Part shown: positions 32,618-44,248 of the stretch, one piece after another
Numbering within the stretch: position 1 is the stretch's first letter
Layout of the letters: the number at the start of each line of letters is the position of its first letter
Source of the DNA: Copromyces sp. CBS 386.78
Taxonomy: Eukaryota; Ascomycota; Sordariomycetes; Sordariales; Sordariaceae
Reading direction: 5' to 3'
Assembly (NCBI GenBank): GCA_030685235.1
Contig: MU839093.1
Coordinates: 512,504-576,503 of the forward strand
Length of the DNA stretch: 64,000 nucleotides
Program-made: the position numbers and the translations under genes
Notes under the pieces: model-generated
The model's input: only the letters and a program-made list of their open reading frames with translations
Told to the model about the DNA's origin: nothing
The model's database searches: none

Positions 32618-33658
32618 ATGTCAACAATAGCCACCCCGCGCGACACTGGGACGCCCCTCTCACGGCGCATCAACTCCACCCAAGCCCTCTCCAACTCCAA
32701 CTCAACCCCCACCTCTTCCACGCGCCCGTCGCTCGACGTGCCCCGATCCGCCTCCAGCTCGCCCAACCTCTCCGCCGCTCCCGTCGCCGCCGCCGGCAAA
32801 CGCGCCAACCGCGCCGCCCTCCGCGAGTACTACAACCTCAAGAAAGCCCAAGCGGCCTCTGGCACGGGGGGCACCTCGACCCCGATCCTCGGAGTGACCT
32901 CCACGCCACCATCGCCCGACCCGTCATCAACCAACAATGGCAATGGCTTCCAACAATCACTCTCCTCCTTCGACTCCATCCCCGCCTCACCCGTCCTCGA
33001 CTCCCCCGACTTCTCGGCGCAGCCGTACCTGTCCGAGCTGCTGCAGTCGTCGACGCTGGCCGAACTCCTCAAGACGTACGCCCGCATATTGCAGGAGATC
33101 CGCGCTCTAGATGCCGAGAAGAAGGCGCTGGTGTACGATAACTACTCGAAGCTGATCAGCGCGACGGAGACGATCCGCAAGATGCGGACGAGCATGTTCG
33201 ACTCGAACCCGTCGACGGGGGATAAGCTGGATCCCATGACTAGCACGCTGGATGCGGTTTTGGGCAAGGTGTATCAGCTTGCTAGTGGGATTAAAGGCGA
33301 GCTTAGGCAGCGGTTGTCGGAGGGGGGTGAGAGTGCTGCGAGACGGAGGGAGGCGGAGCAGGAGCAGGACAGGGATCTACTGGAAGGGATTGACGATGAG
33401 GAGGAACGGAGGAGTAGAAAGGACAGGAGGGATAAGACGAGAAAATTGGCGAGAGAGGTGGCAAGGGTTCCGGAGCGGTTGAGGGGGTTGATGAAGGAGG
33501 GGAAGAAGGAGGAGGCGGCGAGGGAATGGGAGATGCCCAGGAGGTTGTTGGAGCGATGGAAAGAGAAGGGTGTGGGAGGAGAGGATGTGGGGAGGCTGTT
33601 GGAGGAGGGCGATGCGATAGTTAAAGGGGACGACGAGGGGAGTAGAACGTCAACATAG
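32618..33658 (+). CDS. vps51: Vps51, subunit of the GARP/EARP tethering complex
   Basis: One exon encodes 346 residues. Residues 137-193 form the Vps51/Vps67 domain: AELLKTYARILQEIRALDAEKKALVYDNYSKLISATETIRKMRTSM. It starts with the helix that joins Vps52, Vps53 and Vps54 and binds the Golgi SNARE Tlg1 in yeast (family knowledge). Residues 66-74 (AALREYYNL) match the conserved N-terminal LREYY motif. Both motifs are typical of Ascomycete Vps51. The N-terminal 130 residues are low-complexity Ser/Thr/Pro; the C-terminal third is a highly charged coiled coil (about 230-330, rich in Arg and Glu). GARP tethers endosome-derived vesicles at the trans-Golgi. The gene is convergent with the LCCL gene; their stop codons are only about 80 bases apart, so the 3'UTRs probably overlap. 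Confidence 0.93.
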   Translation: MSTIATPRDTGTPLSRRINSTQALSNSNSTPTSSTRPSLDVPRSASSSPNLSAAPVAAAGKRANRAALREYYNLKKAQAASGTGGTSTPILGVTSTPPSPDPSSTNNGNGFQQSLSSFDSIPASPVLDSPDFSAQPYLSELLQSSTLAELLKTYARILQEIRALDAEKKALVYDNYSKLISATETIRKMRTSMFDSNPSTGDKLDPMTSTLDAVLGKVYQLASGIKGELRQRLSEGGESAARRREAEQEQDRDLLEGIDDEEERRSRKDRRDKTRKLAREVARVPERLRGLMKEGKKEEAAREWEMPRRLLERWKEKGVGGEDVGRLLEEGDAIVKGDDEGSRTST

Positions 33659-33739
33659 GGGTCTGGGGTGTATCAAGGGGTTGGTATGTCGTTCTTCAAC
33701 TTTTGGAGCTTGTGCTAATTACTCAAAACACCTGCATAA

Positions 33740-35878
33740 TCAATAAAACCCCGGCCCAGAGCTCCAAGTCCCATTCCCAAACCACGTCCCAACCCCAGAG
33801 TAATCCATACTCCTCCCATCCTCACCCAAGAACGCAAATCGGAAATACTCGGGCGTCGTCACAACCCTCGGGTCTCTCTCCCACCTAAACACCTGATCCT
33901 TCAGCGCTTCTTCCGCAAAGAACTTCCTGTGCCTCTCCACATCATTAACCATAACACTCACACCTCGCAACTTATCCGCCTCTTCCCTTCCCCTTTCCCC
34001 TACCTGCGGCATCAGCGCCGCCAGTGTATCATTAACCCCCTTCCACTTGAAAGCAATACTCCACAACTCCGACACTTCAGTAGTAAGATAAACCAACGGC
34101 TGTCCATCCACCGCCGGCACCAAGCTCGTCCCAAATAGCCCATCATCACCCCTCAACGCCTCCGCCGTCTGTATAACCGAATCGAACCCCCACCTTGCAA
34201 TGCCGTTGATAAACAACCCCAACAGCAGTCCCTGATACACCAGCGCCGGGCGCGTTTGTATGCCCGTCAACGGCAGCAAAAGTAAAGCAAGAACGTAGTG
34301 ATGAATCCTCAGCTCCAACGTTCCCACCCCGCTTATCGAGACTATCGCTCCCACCGCAATCCCGCCCAAAATGAAGCTGTATAGCACCAGGTAAGGGAGG
34401 ACGCGTCGCTCAAGCCAAAAGGAATAAGCCTGGTAGGCCACCGTCACCGTAATAACGGCCACGATCGCGACGAGCGCAGCCACCGCGCCCGGTTGTTGGG
34501 AAAGGTCATGCGCGCTGAGTCGGGAGAGGGGGATCCAGGACTCCAAAGTAAAATTGGACAAGGCGCCGATCCACAAACTTCCCAACCACAGAATCGTTTT
34601 TTCGAGGTTCGCCGAGGCGGGGATGGCGCGCAGCGTGGTGGAGCGGGAGCAGGTCCGGAAGAGGACGGCTGAGACAAAAGTCGCGGGCAGCAAGCGCTCG
34701 AATAGGATCGATATCAACTGCGGGAGGATGGTGTCCGAGGGCCCGGCGACGTTGGGCGGGTCCGAGACTAGGCCGACGTGGATGAAGATTGTCAGGAAGC
34801 TGGTGAACCACAAGGTGGTGGCCGAGGTGGTTGGGAGGGATATCCCAAAAGTGAGGAGGACGGTGGGGAGCAAAGAGCGGAAGGTTTTCATTTCCATTTG
34901 GGGACATTGCCCATGGCCGGTAAGGGCGGGATGGATGGTGAAGGACATGGGGAAATGGGAGTCGAAGCCGAGGCTTTTGATGTCTTCGCCTCCACGGCCG
35001 GGGAAGAAGGAGTAGTACTCTCCTATTAGTGTGACCATCCCGCAGCCGCCGCGGGCGTCGGAAATCACACCGGCGTGCATGGCCGCTTGGCAGATGAAGG
35101 AGTCGCCTCTGTATACTCCCGTCCCCGTCCCCGCCTCCGTCTCCGTACCGGTGCCAGCAGAACCATCCCCGACCTCCCCGCCCCCAATCACCCAAGGCCT
35201 ATAAACCACCTCCTCCCGTCCCACCCACCTCGGATTCAGCACTTTAACCTGCCTACAATCCGCCGGGCACCGAAAAGCAAAACTGACGTTTCCAAAGGGT
35301 TTGCACCGCTCGCCATCTACGCCACACTCAATCCCTGGTCCTCCCCAGAGCGTGGAGACGCAGTCTAGGTGTCTGACTACCTCCCCATCTGAGTCAAGAA
35401 GGGTGCCTTTGGAATGGATGAGAGAGAGGGAGAAGGTGGTGAGCCAGAGAGCCAGGCAGAGAGAGAGGAGGGTGGTACGCTGCCATTGATGGGGGAGGAG
35501 GCGTTCTAGTGTACGGCGGGGGAGGGACTGAATGGATGGGAAAACCGGGTTGATTGTTTGGCGCTGGGGACTTGAGGAGGAGCCGGGTATTAGAGAGAGG
35601 AGGCGGCGTAATGGGCCTAGCTGGCTCTTTGAACGGGCTCGGGGGTTGGGTTTGATCGTCGTCAAAGACGATGATGGTGTGTCGCTGTCGTCGATCTCGA
35701 ATTGCTCGATGTAATCTTCGCTGGTCAAAAGTTGGGCTTCTTCATCCCCTTCTTCCGGTGGGTGGTCGTCGTTGGCTCCAGATGAGGTTGCAAAGGCGAG
35801 ATATTGTTGATAGACTTGGTCATCTTTTTGTTGCTGTAAGCCGCTGTACTGGGCCCGATCGGGACGCTTCATATCCAT
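33740..35878 (-). CDS. LCCL-domain multipass membrane protein
   Basis: One exon encodes 712 residues. After a cytosolic acidic/Ser-rich tail (1-130) comes the first membrane segment (about 135-153, LLSLCLALWLTTFSLSLIH). The LCCL domain (about 170-320) shows its Cys pairs and signature: CVSTLWGGPGIECGVDGERC, FRCPADCRQVKVL, FICQAAMHAGVISDARGGCGMV. A Gly/Thr/Glu repeat (about 236-254, GTGTETEAG type) interrupts it. Seven or so further hydrophobic segments fill about 335-610. The end (610-712) is soluble. LCCL proteins of this fungal type are membrane proteins of unknown role; LCCL domains are usually extracellular, which suggests the loop after the first segment is luminal or outside. Convergent with vps51 (81-base gap). 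Confidence 0.9.
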   Translation of the reverse strand: MDMKRPDRAQYSGLQQQKDDQVYQQYLAFATSSGANDDHPPEEGDEEAQLLTSEDYIEQFEIDDSDTPSSSLTTIKPNPRARSKSQLGPLRRLLSLIPGSSSSPQRQTINPVFPSIQSLPRRTLERLLPHQWQRTTLLSLCLALWLTTFSLSLIHSKGTLLDSDGEVVRHLDCVSTLWGGPGIECGVDGERCKPFGNVSFAFRCPADCRQVKVLNPRWVGREEVVYRPWVIGGGEVGDGSAGTGTETEAGTGTGVYRGDSFICQAAMHAGVISDARGGCGMVTLIGEYYSFFPGRGGEDIKSLGFDSHFPMSFTIHPALTGHGQCPQMEMKTFRSLLPTVLLTFGISLPTTSATTLWFTSFLTIFIHVGLVSDPPNVAGPSDTILPQLISILFERLLPATFVSAVLFRTCSRSTTLRAIPASANLEKTILWLGSLWIGALSNFTLESWIPLSRLSAHDLSQQPGAVAALVAIVAVITVTVAYQAYSFWLERRVLPYLVLYSFILGGIAVGAIVSISGVGTLELRIHHYVLALLLLPLTGIQTRPALVYQGLLLGLFINGIARWGFDSVIQTAEALRGDDGLFGTSLVPAVDGQPLVYLTTEVSELWSIAFKWKGVNDTLAALMPQVGERGREEADKLRGVSVMVNDVERHRKFFAEEALKDQVFRWERDPRVVTTPEYFRFAFLGEDGRSMDYSGVGTWFGNGTWSSGPGFY

Positions 35879-36598
35879 ATCGTATTCATATCAGGTATTG
35901 GTGTTTGAGGCGTTTGTAAAGGCTGAGTGTTGTCCTGAGTCCTCGTCTGCTGTTTCATGGAGTTTTGAGGAAAGATGTTACCCACAATAAGAATACTGAG
36001 TCTCGGTGACTGCGTGATTTGAGGGCGATAGTGGCGAGTGAGTGTAGCCGGAATCCTCGGAAATGAACGATGCGCTTGATGAAAAAGAGGGGATATCACA
36101 AGTAGAGTGTGATAGAGTAGGTAAGTTGTTCTTTCAAAAGATGTCAGACGGAGAGAGTTGAAGTTGTGAATTCAGCTGGGCTGAAAAGTCAGTGACCCCC
36201 GTTCAACCAATGGCAGGGCCGCTGGCTTCCTGGGGTAAAACATGGTAGACATGACTTGGAACTGGCAGGAGCAAGCTTTGCCATACCACCTCAATGACTT
36301 GGGCCCTTTTCAGTCGCACTTCTCGTGCTTCAATCAGCTGCAGCTGTCTTGTCCACTTGGACTTTGACCATCTCAACCAGTAGCTTCATCCGCGCCCAAG
36401 TTATTCCCGCCCGGCTTCGTTGCATTATACGAATTGGTATTGAGTCGTGATATAAAACGTGGGATATATAATTACAGGTACATGTCATACATCAGCTGCG
36501 GGTCCAAAAAGCCGTCCCGGAGCTTCAAATCCTCTCCTTCTTTTCCATTTTTTCCTTCAACTTTTTCGTCCTCGTCGCAGCAGCTCGTCTCTCCCCAT
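35879..36598. other. Intergenic region
   Basis: Promoter of the LCCL gene (minus strand) and 3' flank of the Mam33 gene. Only short shadow frames and no separate gene. Confidence 0.55.
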
Positions 36599-37490
36599 TT
36601 ATTGGGCATCTACGAAGCCCTTGAGGTTGTTGAGCCACCTGAGGTACTCCTTCTGCTCCTTCATGTCAAGGTAATCGGGAACGAAGAGGGCAAGGGTCTG
36701 GTTGATGCCACGGTCCTCGAGGTAGCGCTCCATAAGGACCTGGAGATCCTCATCGAGGGTACCGAAGGGAGGGCCGGGGTAGACAGCCTGGGAAGCGTGC
36801 TGGGTCTCGGCGGTGGCACCGTGAGCGAGCTTGGCGTCGTGGTAGTAGAACATGTTGTCGACAACGATGGAGCCGTCCTGGGCAACGGCGTCGATGTTGA
36901 GAGCACCCTTGCTGGGCTTCTCAATGACGATGTTGAGGCGGACGGGAGCGCCGCCGTCGTCACCCATGTCCTCCTCGTTCTGGGCACCCTCCTCATCACC
37001 GAGAGCCGGGTCCTCGTCGAACATGCCAGGCTCGTAGTTCTGGAGGTCGGCGATGGAGAAGGAGATGGTGATCCTAGAGTATATTGGTCAGCGCTTGGTT
37101 CTTGATTGTTGTTGGACTCAGGTTGGGGGATTCAACTTACTGCTCGTTGCCAAAGGTGCGCTTCAGGACAACATCCTCCTTGCCGGGGGTGTCGACAACC
37201 TCAAACTGGCCGTTCTCAAGGAAGTCCTTGACGGTGGCGGGAATGGGCTCGTTAGAGGCAATGTCCTGCTCATAGCCAATCTCGGTGGAGAGCTTCTCGG
37301 AGAGCTCAGCGTCGATCTCAGTGGTGGAAGCGCGGAAGACGGTGGTAGAGAAAGCCTTCTGGGGGAGCTGAGTCCTGAGGACGTTGCTGGTAGCGCGGAC
37401 GGTGGCGCGGCCGAGAGTGATGGGAGAAGCAGAGACGGCGCGGAGAGCACGGGGCGCAGCGGTGCGCGCGACAGCACGAAGAGACATCAT
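36599..37490 (-). CDS. mam33: Mitochondrial acidic matrix protein, Mam33/p32 (C1QBP) family
   Basis: Exons 37490-37141 and 37073-36599 give 274 residues. The first 45 or so residues (MMSLRAVARTAAPRALRAV and on) are a basic, Arg/Ala/Ser-rich mitochondrial import signal. The mature part starts near STTEIDAELSEKLSTEIGYEQ, and later shows VNDNMFYY-like VVDNMFYYHDA, YPGPPFGTLDEDLQVLMERYLEDRGI and the C-terminal KEQKEYLRWLNNLKGFVDA, all characteristic of the p32 fold (a donut-shaped trimer). Family members sit in the matrix and support mitochondrial translation and respiration. The intron (67 bp) has a GTAAGT donor and a CTCTAG acceptor, and splits the Gln of FGNEQITI. Start: two adjacent Met codons; the first is used. 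Confidence 0.95.
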
Positions 37491-38011
37491 CTTGACGAAT
37501 TTGATGGGGGTTGTTTGTTGACTGATTTGTATATCTGATCGTGTTGTTGCGTGTTGGCGGAAAGAAGAGTTGTTGTCGAGGACGGAAGCTGGGAAGAGTG
37601 GGTTGGAGAAATTCGATGACAATCCACGATGGGCTGGCCGCACTCAGCTTGAATGGGACCGGGTCAGAGCTCCAGAGAGCAGCCGGTCCCCAGTCGCTGG
37701 CGAAGAAAATTCCGAGCACAGACCATGGATAGCGTGAACCGATAAGCTCTTCACTTCTTGGCGGAATGGAAGCTCCCCCACAATGACGCTTTGGACCCAC
37801 TAAAACCTTTTTACTCATGGCCGGGCATGTCCTTAACACACTTGTAACCTCTACAGTAGTAGCTGTTCTACCTAAAGCGTCCAGCATTTTCAGGGTCCAG
37901 ACCCCGCTCTCTCAGCATCTGGATTGCTTCCAGTGATAAGGTAGCCAATGCCAGCAAGAGAATAGTACACACAACACAAGAGAATCTCATTGGATCTAGA
38001 TGAACCGCCCA
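37491..38011. other. Intergenic region
   Basis: Promoter of the Mam33 gene (37491-37900), then the 3' flank of the small Cys-rich gene. Both genes are on the minus strand. Nothing else was seen. Confidence 0.5.
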
Positions 38012-38536
38012 TCATACCCAGTTCCTCAAATCAGCCTTCATCTTCCCCATCCTCCTCAATCTCCTCTCCAAATCCTGCTCAGATCCCGATAATTCCCTTG
38101 CTTGTCCTTGTCCCTGTCCCGACACTGAAACCCGTCTCTGCTGTTCCTGCTGATGTTGATGTTGCCCCCTCCCATAGTGGTAGTTATATCCCCCACCATA
38201 CACCGAGTTATTCACAACAGGCACCGCCGGTGGTTGTACTCCAATGGGTACGCTAACACTGCTCCCTCTTCTCCTTCCCCCTCCCCCGGCTGTGCTACTA
38301 CCACTGCCGCTACTGCCACTTCGAGACCGGGATGCCGGGGGTGTTGTTGTTTCCTCCTGGCATTGCCAGCACTTGTACCCCGTCTGATCCCGTTGACTGG
38401 AGACACCAGAGAGACAAGAGCCAAAGATGCCACTGCCGCTGTTCTTGGCCATGGAACAGAGTTGTTCGGAGATGAGCACTGTGTCCTCGCTGCTGCACCG
38501 GCGACAGACGCGGATGTGGGTTTTGTAGGTGCACAT
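38012..38536 (-). CDS. Small Cys-rich fungal protein of unknown function
   Basis: The Met at 38536 gives 174 residues in one exon; the same frame is open for 37 more codons upstream but without an ATG. The N-terminal third has paired Cys (MCTYKTHIRVCRRC, LCSMAK, FGSCLSG, KCWQC) that could form a zinc ribbon or similar metal site. The rest is low complexity: Arg/Ser/Gly, then Tyr/Gly/His and Gln repeats. Similar short proteins beginning with CxYxxxxxxC are common in filamentous ascomycetes, but I do not know a function. No signal peptide is visible; likely cytosolic or nuclear. The start may lie upstream if an unseen 5' exon exists. Confidence 0.6.
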   Translation of the reverse strand: MCTYKTHIRVCRRCSSEDTVLISEQLCSMAKNSGSGIFGSCLSGVSSQRDQTGYKCWQCQEETTTPPASRSRSGSSGSGSSTAGGGGRRRGSSVSVPIGVQPPAVPVVNNSVYGGGYNYHYGRGQHQHQQEQQRRVSVSGQGQGQARELSGSEQDLERRLRRMGKMKADLRNWV

Positions 38537-41500
38537 TTTTGGGCTTTGGTCTCGATGTCTGGGGGGTTCTCTTTGTGGTGGTGTGTGGCCTGGGGAAGTC
38601 AACCGAGTTGGTGGTTCACAAGAGGTTGTAGAAACTGAGAAAGGCAAGCGGTTAGATGGATGATTGGGAGGTAGGTATGGTTGTTGGGGAAGAGCTAGTA
38701 CTCACGTTGATATTGTTTGGAAAATGCTTGGCAACAAAAGGTGTAGCTCAACCTTGACAGTCCCAAGTGGAATGTTTCTTCCTTACTTCTCAAAGTCTTC
38801 GTTTAAATATCCGCTGACGTCTCCAAATAGTAACGGCGGTTTTCGAACAATCACCGGCGCATATATATACCGGCCCAAACCGCCCTCGTTCGGTATAACC
38901 GATCCTCGAAAAGCACAACTGGCTGAGACAAAACCAGCGTCTAATTCTCTCCGGTGCAACAAGTATGCTTAAGGCGAGTGCCTCTCGGTGATGGGGAATC
39001 CTCAACCAAACCAAAAATGCATGGAAGATCGAAAGGAAGATTAAAAGAACGATTTAGCCTGTTTCGAACTCAAGGGTGGCCCATGGAGGTTTGGTTCCTA
39101 TTCTACCGAAGGAATAGGGGACTGACGTACTACTTATCATTTTGAGAAGCTGTCTGGGGTTTGCTTGTCAGTTTTGTCGGTTGTCGGTTACTTCCAACTT
39201 GGAGCACTCGATGGACTCGACGTCAGTCCAGTCCAGGGTTCCATTCCCGCGTGTGTCTCTGTCTCGCGCATGTCGTCCGTCATGTCGTGGTTGTGTAGTT
39301 GGCCATTGGGGGGGAGTAGGCAAGGTAGCAGTGCAGCAGCTCCGGCACGCCATACACATAGTGTTGTTTCACGATTGGTAGACATGTTGACTTGTTACTC
39401 CAATCGCACGACGAAGCTTTTGGGAAGGGGGATGGATGTCAGCATGTGGCATCGAAAGTGGCTGTATGGCGTAGACGGGCGACACGGGAAAGGGTCTGTT
39501 AGGGTCTGGATTGAGCAACCATCGTGAGCGTTTAACATTGGCTGTTAATGGATAGAACCAGACCCTCTCAAGTCTTGTGTGACCCTCAGCTTGGAAGAAC
39601 CCCACCGCTGGCATGGCCATGGACGTTTACTGGTACACAGAACCCTCGAAAGCATCAACCCACTCTTCCCTTGCCAATTAAGTTCTTACCGGTCAGAGAT
39701 CGAGCAGATTGCCATGCGTTCTGTTACTTCTTTCTGCTGTCGAGAAGAGGTAAAAGCAACCAATCGAACACTCGTCACCCTATCAAATCTGAGTGCCCGG
39801 CTATTTCGTAGCAGTTTCCACCGCACATGTCTGTCTCATGCAGAAAGCCTCGAGCTTCTCCGAACAAAAAGCTACCCTACTCCCCAAGTTCCAGTATGTT
39901 ATGTAAAATGTGTCATTGCGTTGCGTTGTGCCCAAGTCTCTGATCCAGTCGCGCTAGCAAGACATGTTCGGGTCACACAGGACAGCCGGGGAAAGAGAAT
40001 TGCCATGACATGACATAGCCATGGTAAGTAGCCTCTCGTTGGAAAGTCTCAAGTATCCCAACTTATACAAAACCGCCATCTGTTTTGGGAGCGGGTTGCA
40101 GGATTGTAGGCCTGGTACTTTCATTCATTCAGAGCTCTTCTGCCCCTCCTTCTCTCCTCATCTAGTTCATTCACGGCAATTCTATCGATTGGCTCGATCT
40201 TTCACATACCTGGACCAACTCCATGTGCAAGTAGCTAGCCGCGGGAACATCAATGGGATGGGTCGAGGAAAAGGAAAGGATGAAAGCACGAACCCCAATG
40301 CACACGAAGCAGCTAACCCGAACCGCCAAGGTACACCAATAGCTAGGTTGATTGAGCAATGTGGATCAGTAGGGAAAGGAGTTGTGTTAGGTTGTACGAT
40401 TCCCTATAGATAGAAAGGAAAGGGGTATACAAGATGAGGGGAAATATCAACGACAGACAGGTCGTCGGGTAGTGGTAACAGAACATAATATTGATGGATA
40501 GATGGGGGGACGAACCTGTTAGTTAGAAAGGGGAACTATGATGCATAAATGAGGATATAGAACACTTGCTGATGGATTAACATGAGAACAGAGAAGAGAC
40601 CCTATTTCCTTCGACCTTGGAAGCAAACCTGAAATCACAGCCAGAAACCAAATCCTATCTCCCCCCTCGCCCCATCACATTGCACACCCTAACGGGAAGC
40701 ACAACAACCAAGCCGCTCCGAGTCCAAGATTCCCAGGGAGAACCCCAGCCAGGGCTCTCCGAACTCCGGCGAGACTGCCCCCGAACCCAGTCCATGGCAA
40801 CGTGCAGGGCATGTGGAATACCGGTAAAGCCAAGGGGCAGCCACGGGGAGCCGTTCAGCCAAGATATTACCAAACCGCCCACGGCTACCTGCTTGTCAGA
40901 CTCATATCGATGAGCCCCCTCATTCCTCATCCCGTGTGGTAGGCGGAGACAGTTAGAGTGGGCAAAGGTAGGGTCTAGCTTAGCGTCTCGTCGGTGTGCG
41001 TTATGCCCACGAGGAGGACGTAGGTTGTACAGCATCAACTGGCAGCTTCTCCCGAAGAGAAGGCGCCGAACGAAGAAGCACTAGAACACTCGGGGCTCGG
41101 GGATGCTGTCGATCACTTTTGCAAATGATTGGAAAGGTGCCGGGATGAGGGAGGTAAGCAATCGTCGAATCGGGCGTTGCCGTCGAGGGAGTGTAGAAAA
41201 GACATTCATTGTATGGAGAATGGGTAGGTATGCAGGACTCATGATTGGGTTCTAGGGGAAATGCATCTCTTTAATTTCCACACTTCCAACTTTTTCTCTT
41301 CATGTTACCGGTATGTCTCTTACACGTGGTCTCACGGTAGGAGACATGCAGCCCTGTAAGCAAGGCTTCCCTGGGCACAGTCGTCGGCTGGTCTGAAACA
41401 TCGTTTTCCATCCAATTCCCATGAACTATTCTCATTCCCTAACTGGCGAACAGTCCGAGTTGACGGGGACGGTGGACTGGCTGGCTTGGGCAGGCTGTTG

Positions 41501-42130
41501 GTAACTAACCCCAGCATCAAATGGCGTCCTCGATATGTTGCTCCCACCTCACCCACCTCTTTCTTGAGTCTTCTCCCTTTCAGCCCTCTTTTGATCGGTT
41601 CGGGCCCGAGAGCCGTTTGGTGCCTGGTGCCTGGTGCTTGGAGAAGGTGAAACTGCAGTTTATATGCACAGCGATAATGGAACCCAGGGGTCACGGCAGC
41701 AGCCACTTTTCCTCACGGTGTCGTAAGCAAGCAAGGTACGGACTGCGGATAGGGTAAGTAGAAGGAATAAAGTGGCTTGTGACAGGTTGATTGATGAGGC
41801 TCGTTGAGGATGGATAAATCTCTGTCTCGCCCATCTTTCGACATCGTTGGCGGACGGTAAGAACTTGAGGCTGCAGGTTGGCGGTTTGGAAAAAGGTGCA
41901 ATGCTGTCTGATTTTACAACATGACGCACGGCATCCTATCAAGATGAAGAGCGAAGCGGAAAACGGGAGCAGCAGCCGGTCAATGTTGAACGGGTGTACT
42001 GAGACAACCTAGGACTGGGACTGGGACTGAAGGGCTGGAAAGGGTATCATTATGTTGGTTGAGGTCCAGCTGCCTCGCTCATTCTGGGTATCTCCTTGGT
42101 TGTGTCGGAAAAAGAAGGGGCGATGTGCTC
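38537..42130. other. 3.6-kb gene-free stretch
   Basis: Many short overlapping frames on both strands, none with codon bias, a domain or plausible splice joints. No tRNA or 5S-like sequence was recognised. The first part is the promoter of the Cys-rich gene. Confidence 0.5.
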
Positions 42131-42796
42131 TCAGTTGGTCTGAGGAGGGAAGCTGGCAGGCGCGGATCTTCCTGAGGCCTGGATCTTGATCCACGTGAGG
42201 TTGGTGAGGAAGGCCCAGTTGCCATCCCACCGATCCAACATCGCAGTGGTCTTTTCATCGGTAAGGTCGGGAAGGTCTGTGAAATGGTCAGTGACAGGCT
42301 ATTTCTTGTAGAGAAGAGAAGAGAAGCGAAGACGACTGACAGAAACCATCACGCTCCTCCTTGTGAAGGGCCTCCATCTTCATCCTCAAAAGATCCTCCT
42401 TGGTGCTGGGCGCCCTGCCCTGACGACGAGCCTTCTTCATCTCGTGGTACTCCTCATCATGTTGATGGCAGAATCTGGGCGAATGGTTAGAGATGGTCCT
42501 GCTAGTAGTACTGGCACGGTCACAGCCATCACTCACTCGGCAATCTTCTTCTGGATGGCAGGGAGCTCAAGCGGCTTGTTCTCATTTTCACGAGTAGCCT
42601 CTTGGAAAAAGGCAATACGGGTGATCAAAGGCTGGTCCCTCTTGCGCCTGGCCTCGGACATCTTCTCGAGACGATCATCGCGGACCTGGGCCTTGTGAAG
42701 ACGGCGGGAATCACGACTCTTGGCGTGGAGGGCTTCAATGGCACCGCCCCTCTTCTTTGCAATGGCCTTGCGTGCCTTTTCGAGAGTCTTGGGCAT
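42131..42796 (-). CDS. tma16: Tma16, ribosome-biogenesis factor of pre-60S particles
   Basis: Exons 42796-42537, 42474-42341 and 42276-42131 join in frame to 179 residues. The opening MPKTLEKARKAIAKKRGG, then SRDSRRLHKAQVRDDRLEKM, DQPLITRIAFFQEAT, FCHQHDEEYHEMKKARRQGRAPS and YLPDLTDEK, and the end WDGNWAFLTNLTWIKI, match the Tma16 (C4orf43) family (established family knowledge). Tma16 associates with nuclear pre-60S ribosomes in yeast. The second intron must use the GTCAGT donor after GGTTTCT, which restores the conserved GFYLPDL; the earlier GT would drop it. The protein is highly basic (many Lys/Arg), fitting RNA contact. It points away from the divergent exo1 gene, about 1.45 kb distant. 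Confidence 0.93.
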
Positions 42797-44248
42797 GATG
42801 AAGAATATGGGTCGATGATTGTCGGAAAGAGGATGATGATGAAAGGATGGTACGTATATCGGCAACAGGTGAACTGCACGGACGGGACTTGCTCTTTGGC
42901 GGTTCGCTGGGATGGAATTTTTCGATAAGCGGCCAGCACTGGGGACGGTGGGGGCGGGGGGTCCTCGGCCTACCGATAAGGTTTACAGGTAACCTTGGAC
43001 GTTGTCAACCGTTAAGTGGTTGCAGCTAGGGTGGGGTACGATTGGAGAATTCAATGTCTTGGCGGGGAGCTTTGTCCTCGAGCTGTTAGTGTAACTACCT
43101 CTAAGTGCTGCCATCACCAAATACATAGGTAGAGGTAGCCCTAGACAGTACCTACAACATAACCCGCTTTGAGTAAGGTGGATAGTCAATGGGCTTGAAA
43201 TAGACTGGGATATTGTAATGAAGACTTGTAGTATTGTAGACGGGAACTAATCATCGGCATTCACAAGCAGCCAGATTGTTGGGAAACCACATGGGATGAA
43301 ATCATTGTTCGTAGTCAAAGTATGGAGGTACACAAACTACTAACACAAACAGACGGGAGCCAGTGCATCGATGCCCCCCGCAATGGATCAGATGGATCAG
43401 CGATTGACAGGCATGTCGCCTGGCAGTTTGGTCGCGGGGGCAACGACGCGGTACGCGCTTTCCATTTTCTGGAAATGGAAAATCTGCCACCCCAGGCGAT
43501 TTTACGTCGTATTACGGGGCGGGAAGGCGTGGCCGGGGACCGGCTCCATTTTTCATTCTTGCAAACTGGAACCTTTGGGGACCGTGACTGCAGTGTGGTG
43601 CCTGCCACTCACCAAATTTTGCCTGCCCTTCACCGGCCCCATCGCCTACGCTGCCTACCTAGGTATCGAGACGGGACTGCAGCAGCCCTTGTCAGTTGTC
43701 AGGTCGTCCCCCGCCCAGATTCACAATTCCATTGCAATTCACCTTGAGGTTGCCTTTTCCGTGCGCAGCAGCCAACTCGAGCTCACCTTCCTCCCTCGCT
43801 TCAAATTCGAGGTCGTTGCATTTCCGTCCTCCACACTCCCCTCCAGTCCTCCAGTGGTCTGGTCAGGATTGCAGGACAGTCAACTATTCAGCAATATCGG
43901 ATCTGCGCCATCGTTCGCTCAAGTGCTCCCGTCCATCACTCATCAAAACAAAACAAAAACATCAACAAAACAGTGGGTTGGCACCTCGTTTGCAACTCGC
44001 ATTAACGCACAGCATCCTACCACAGTACGGATTTATACACGCGTCCTCGACTGCAGGGACTACGCCAATCCTTACATATTTACCCAAATCACTCAGCACT
44101 CGATATCTCACCGCAATTGCCGCCACTGGACTGGGAGGAATACTCCATGGCCTCGTCAGTTGCGTGAGCCTTCGTTCAACTTGTCGGTTGTTGCAACCTG
44201 CCGCGCTTGTCGAGGCGTCTGTGACGCGTTTCCGTCACCGCAGCAAAG
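42797..44248. other. Divergent promoter region of tma16 and exo1
   Basis: About 1.45 kb between two divergent genes. The exo1 side has a 302-codon open frame beginning at 43371 that overlaps the exo1 start out of frame. I do not count it as a gene because its composition is not coding-like and it carries no recognisable domain. Confidence 0.5.
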
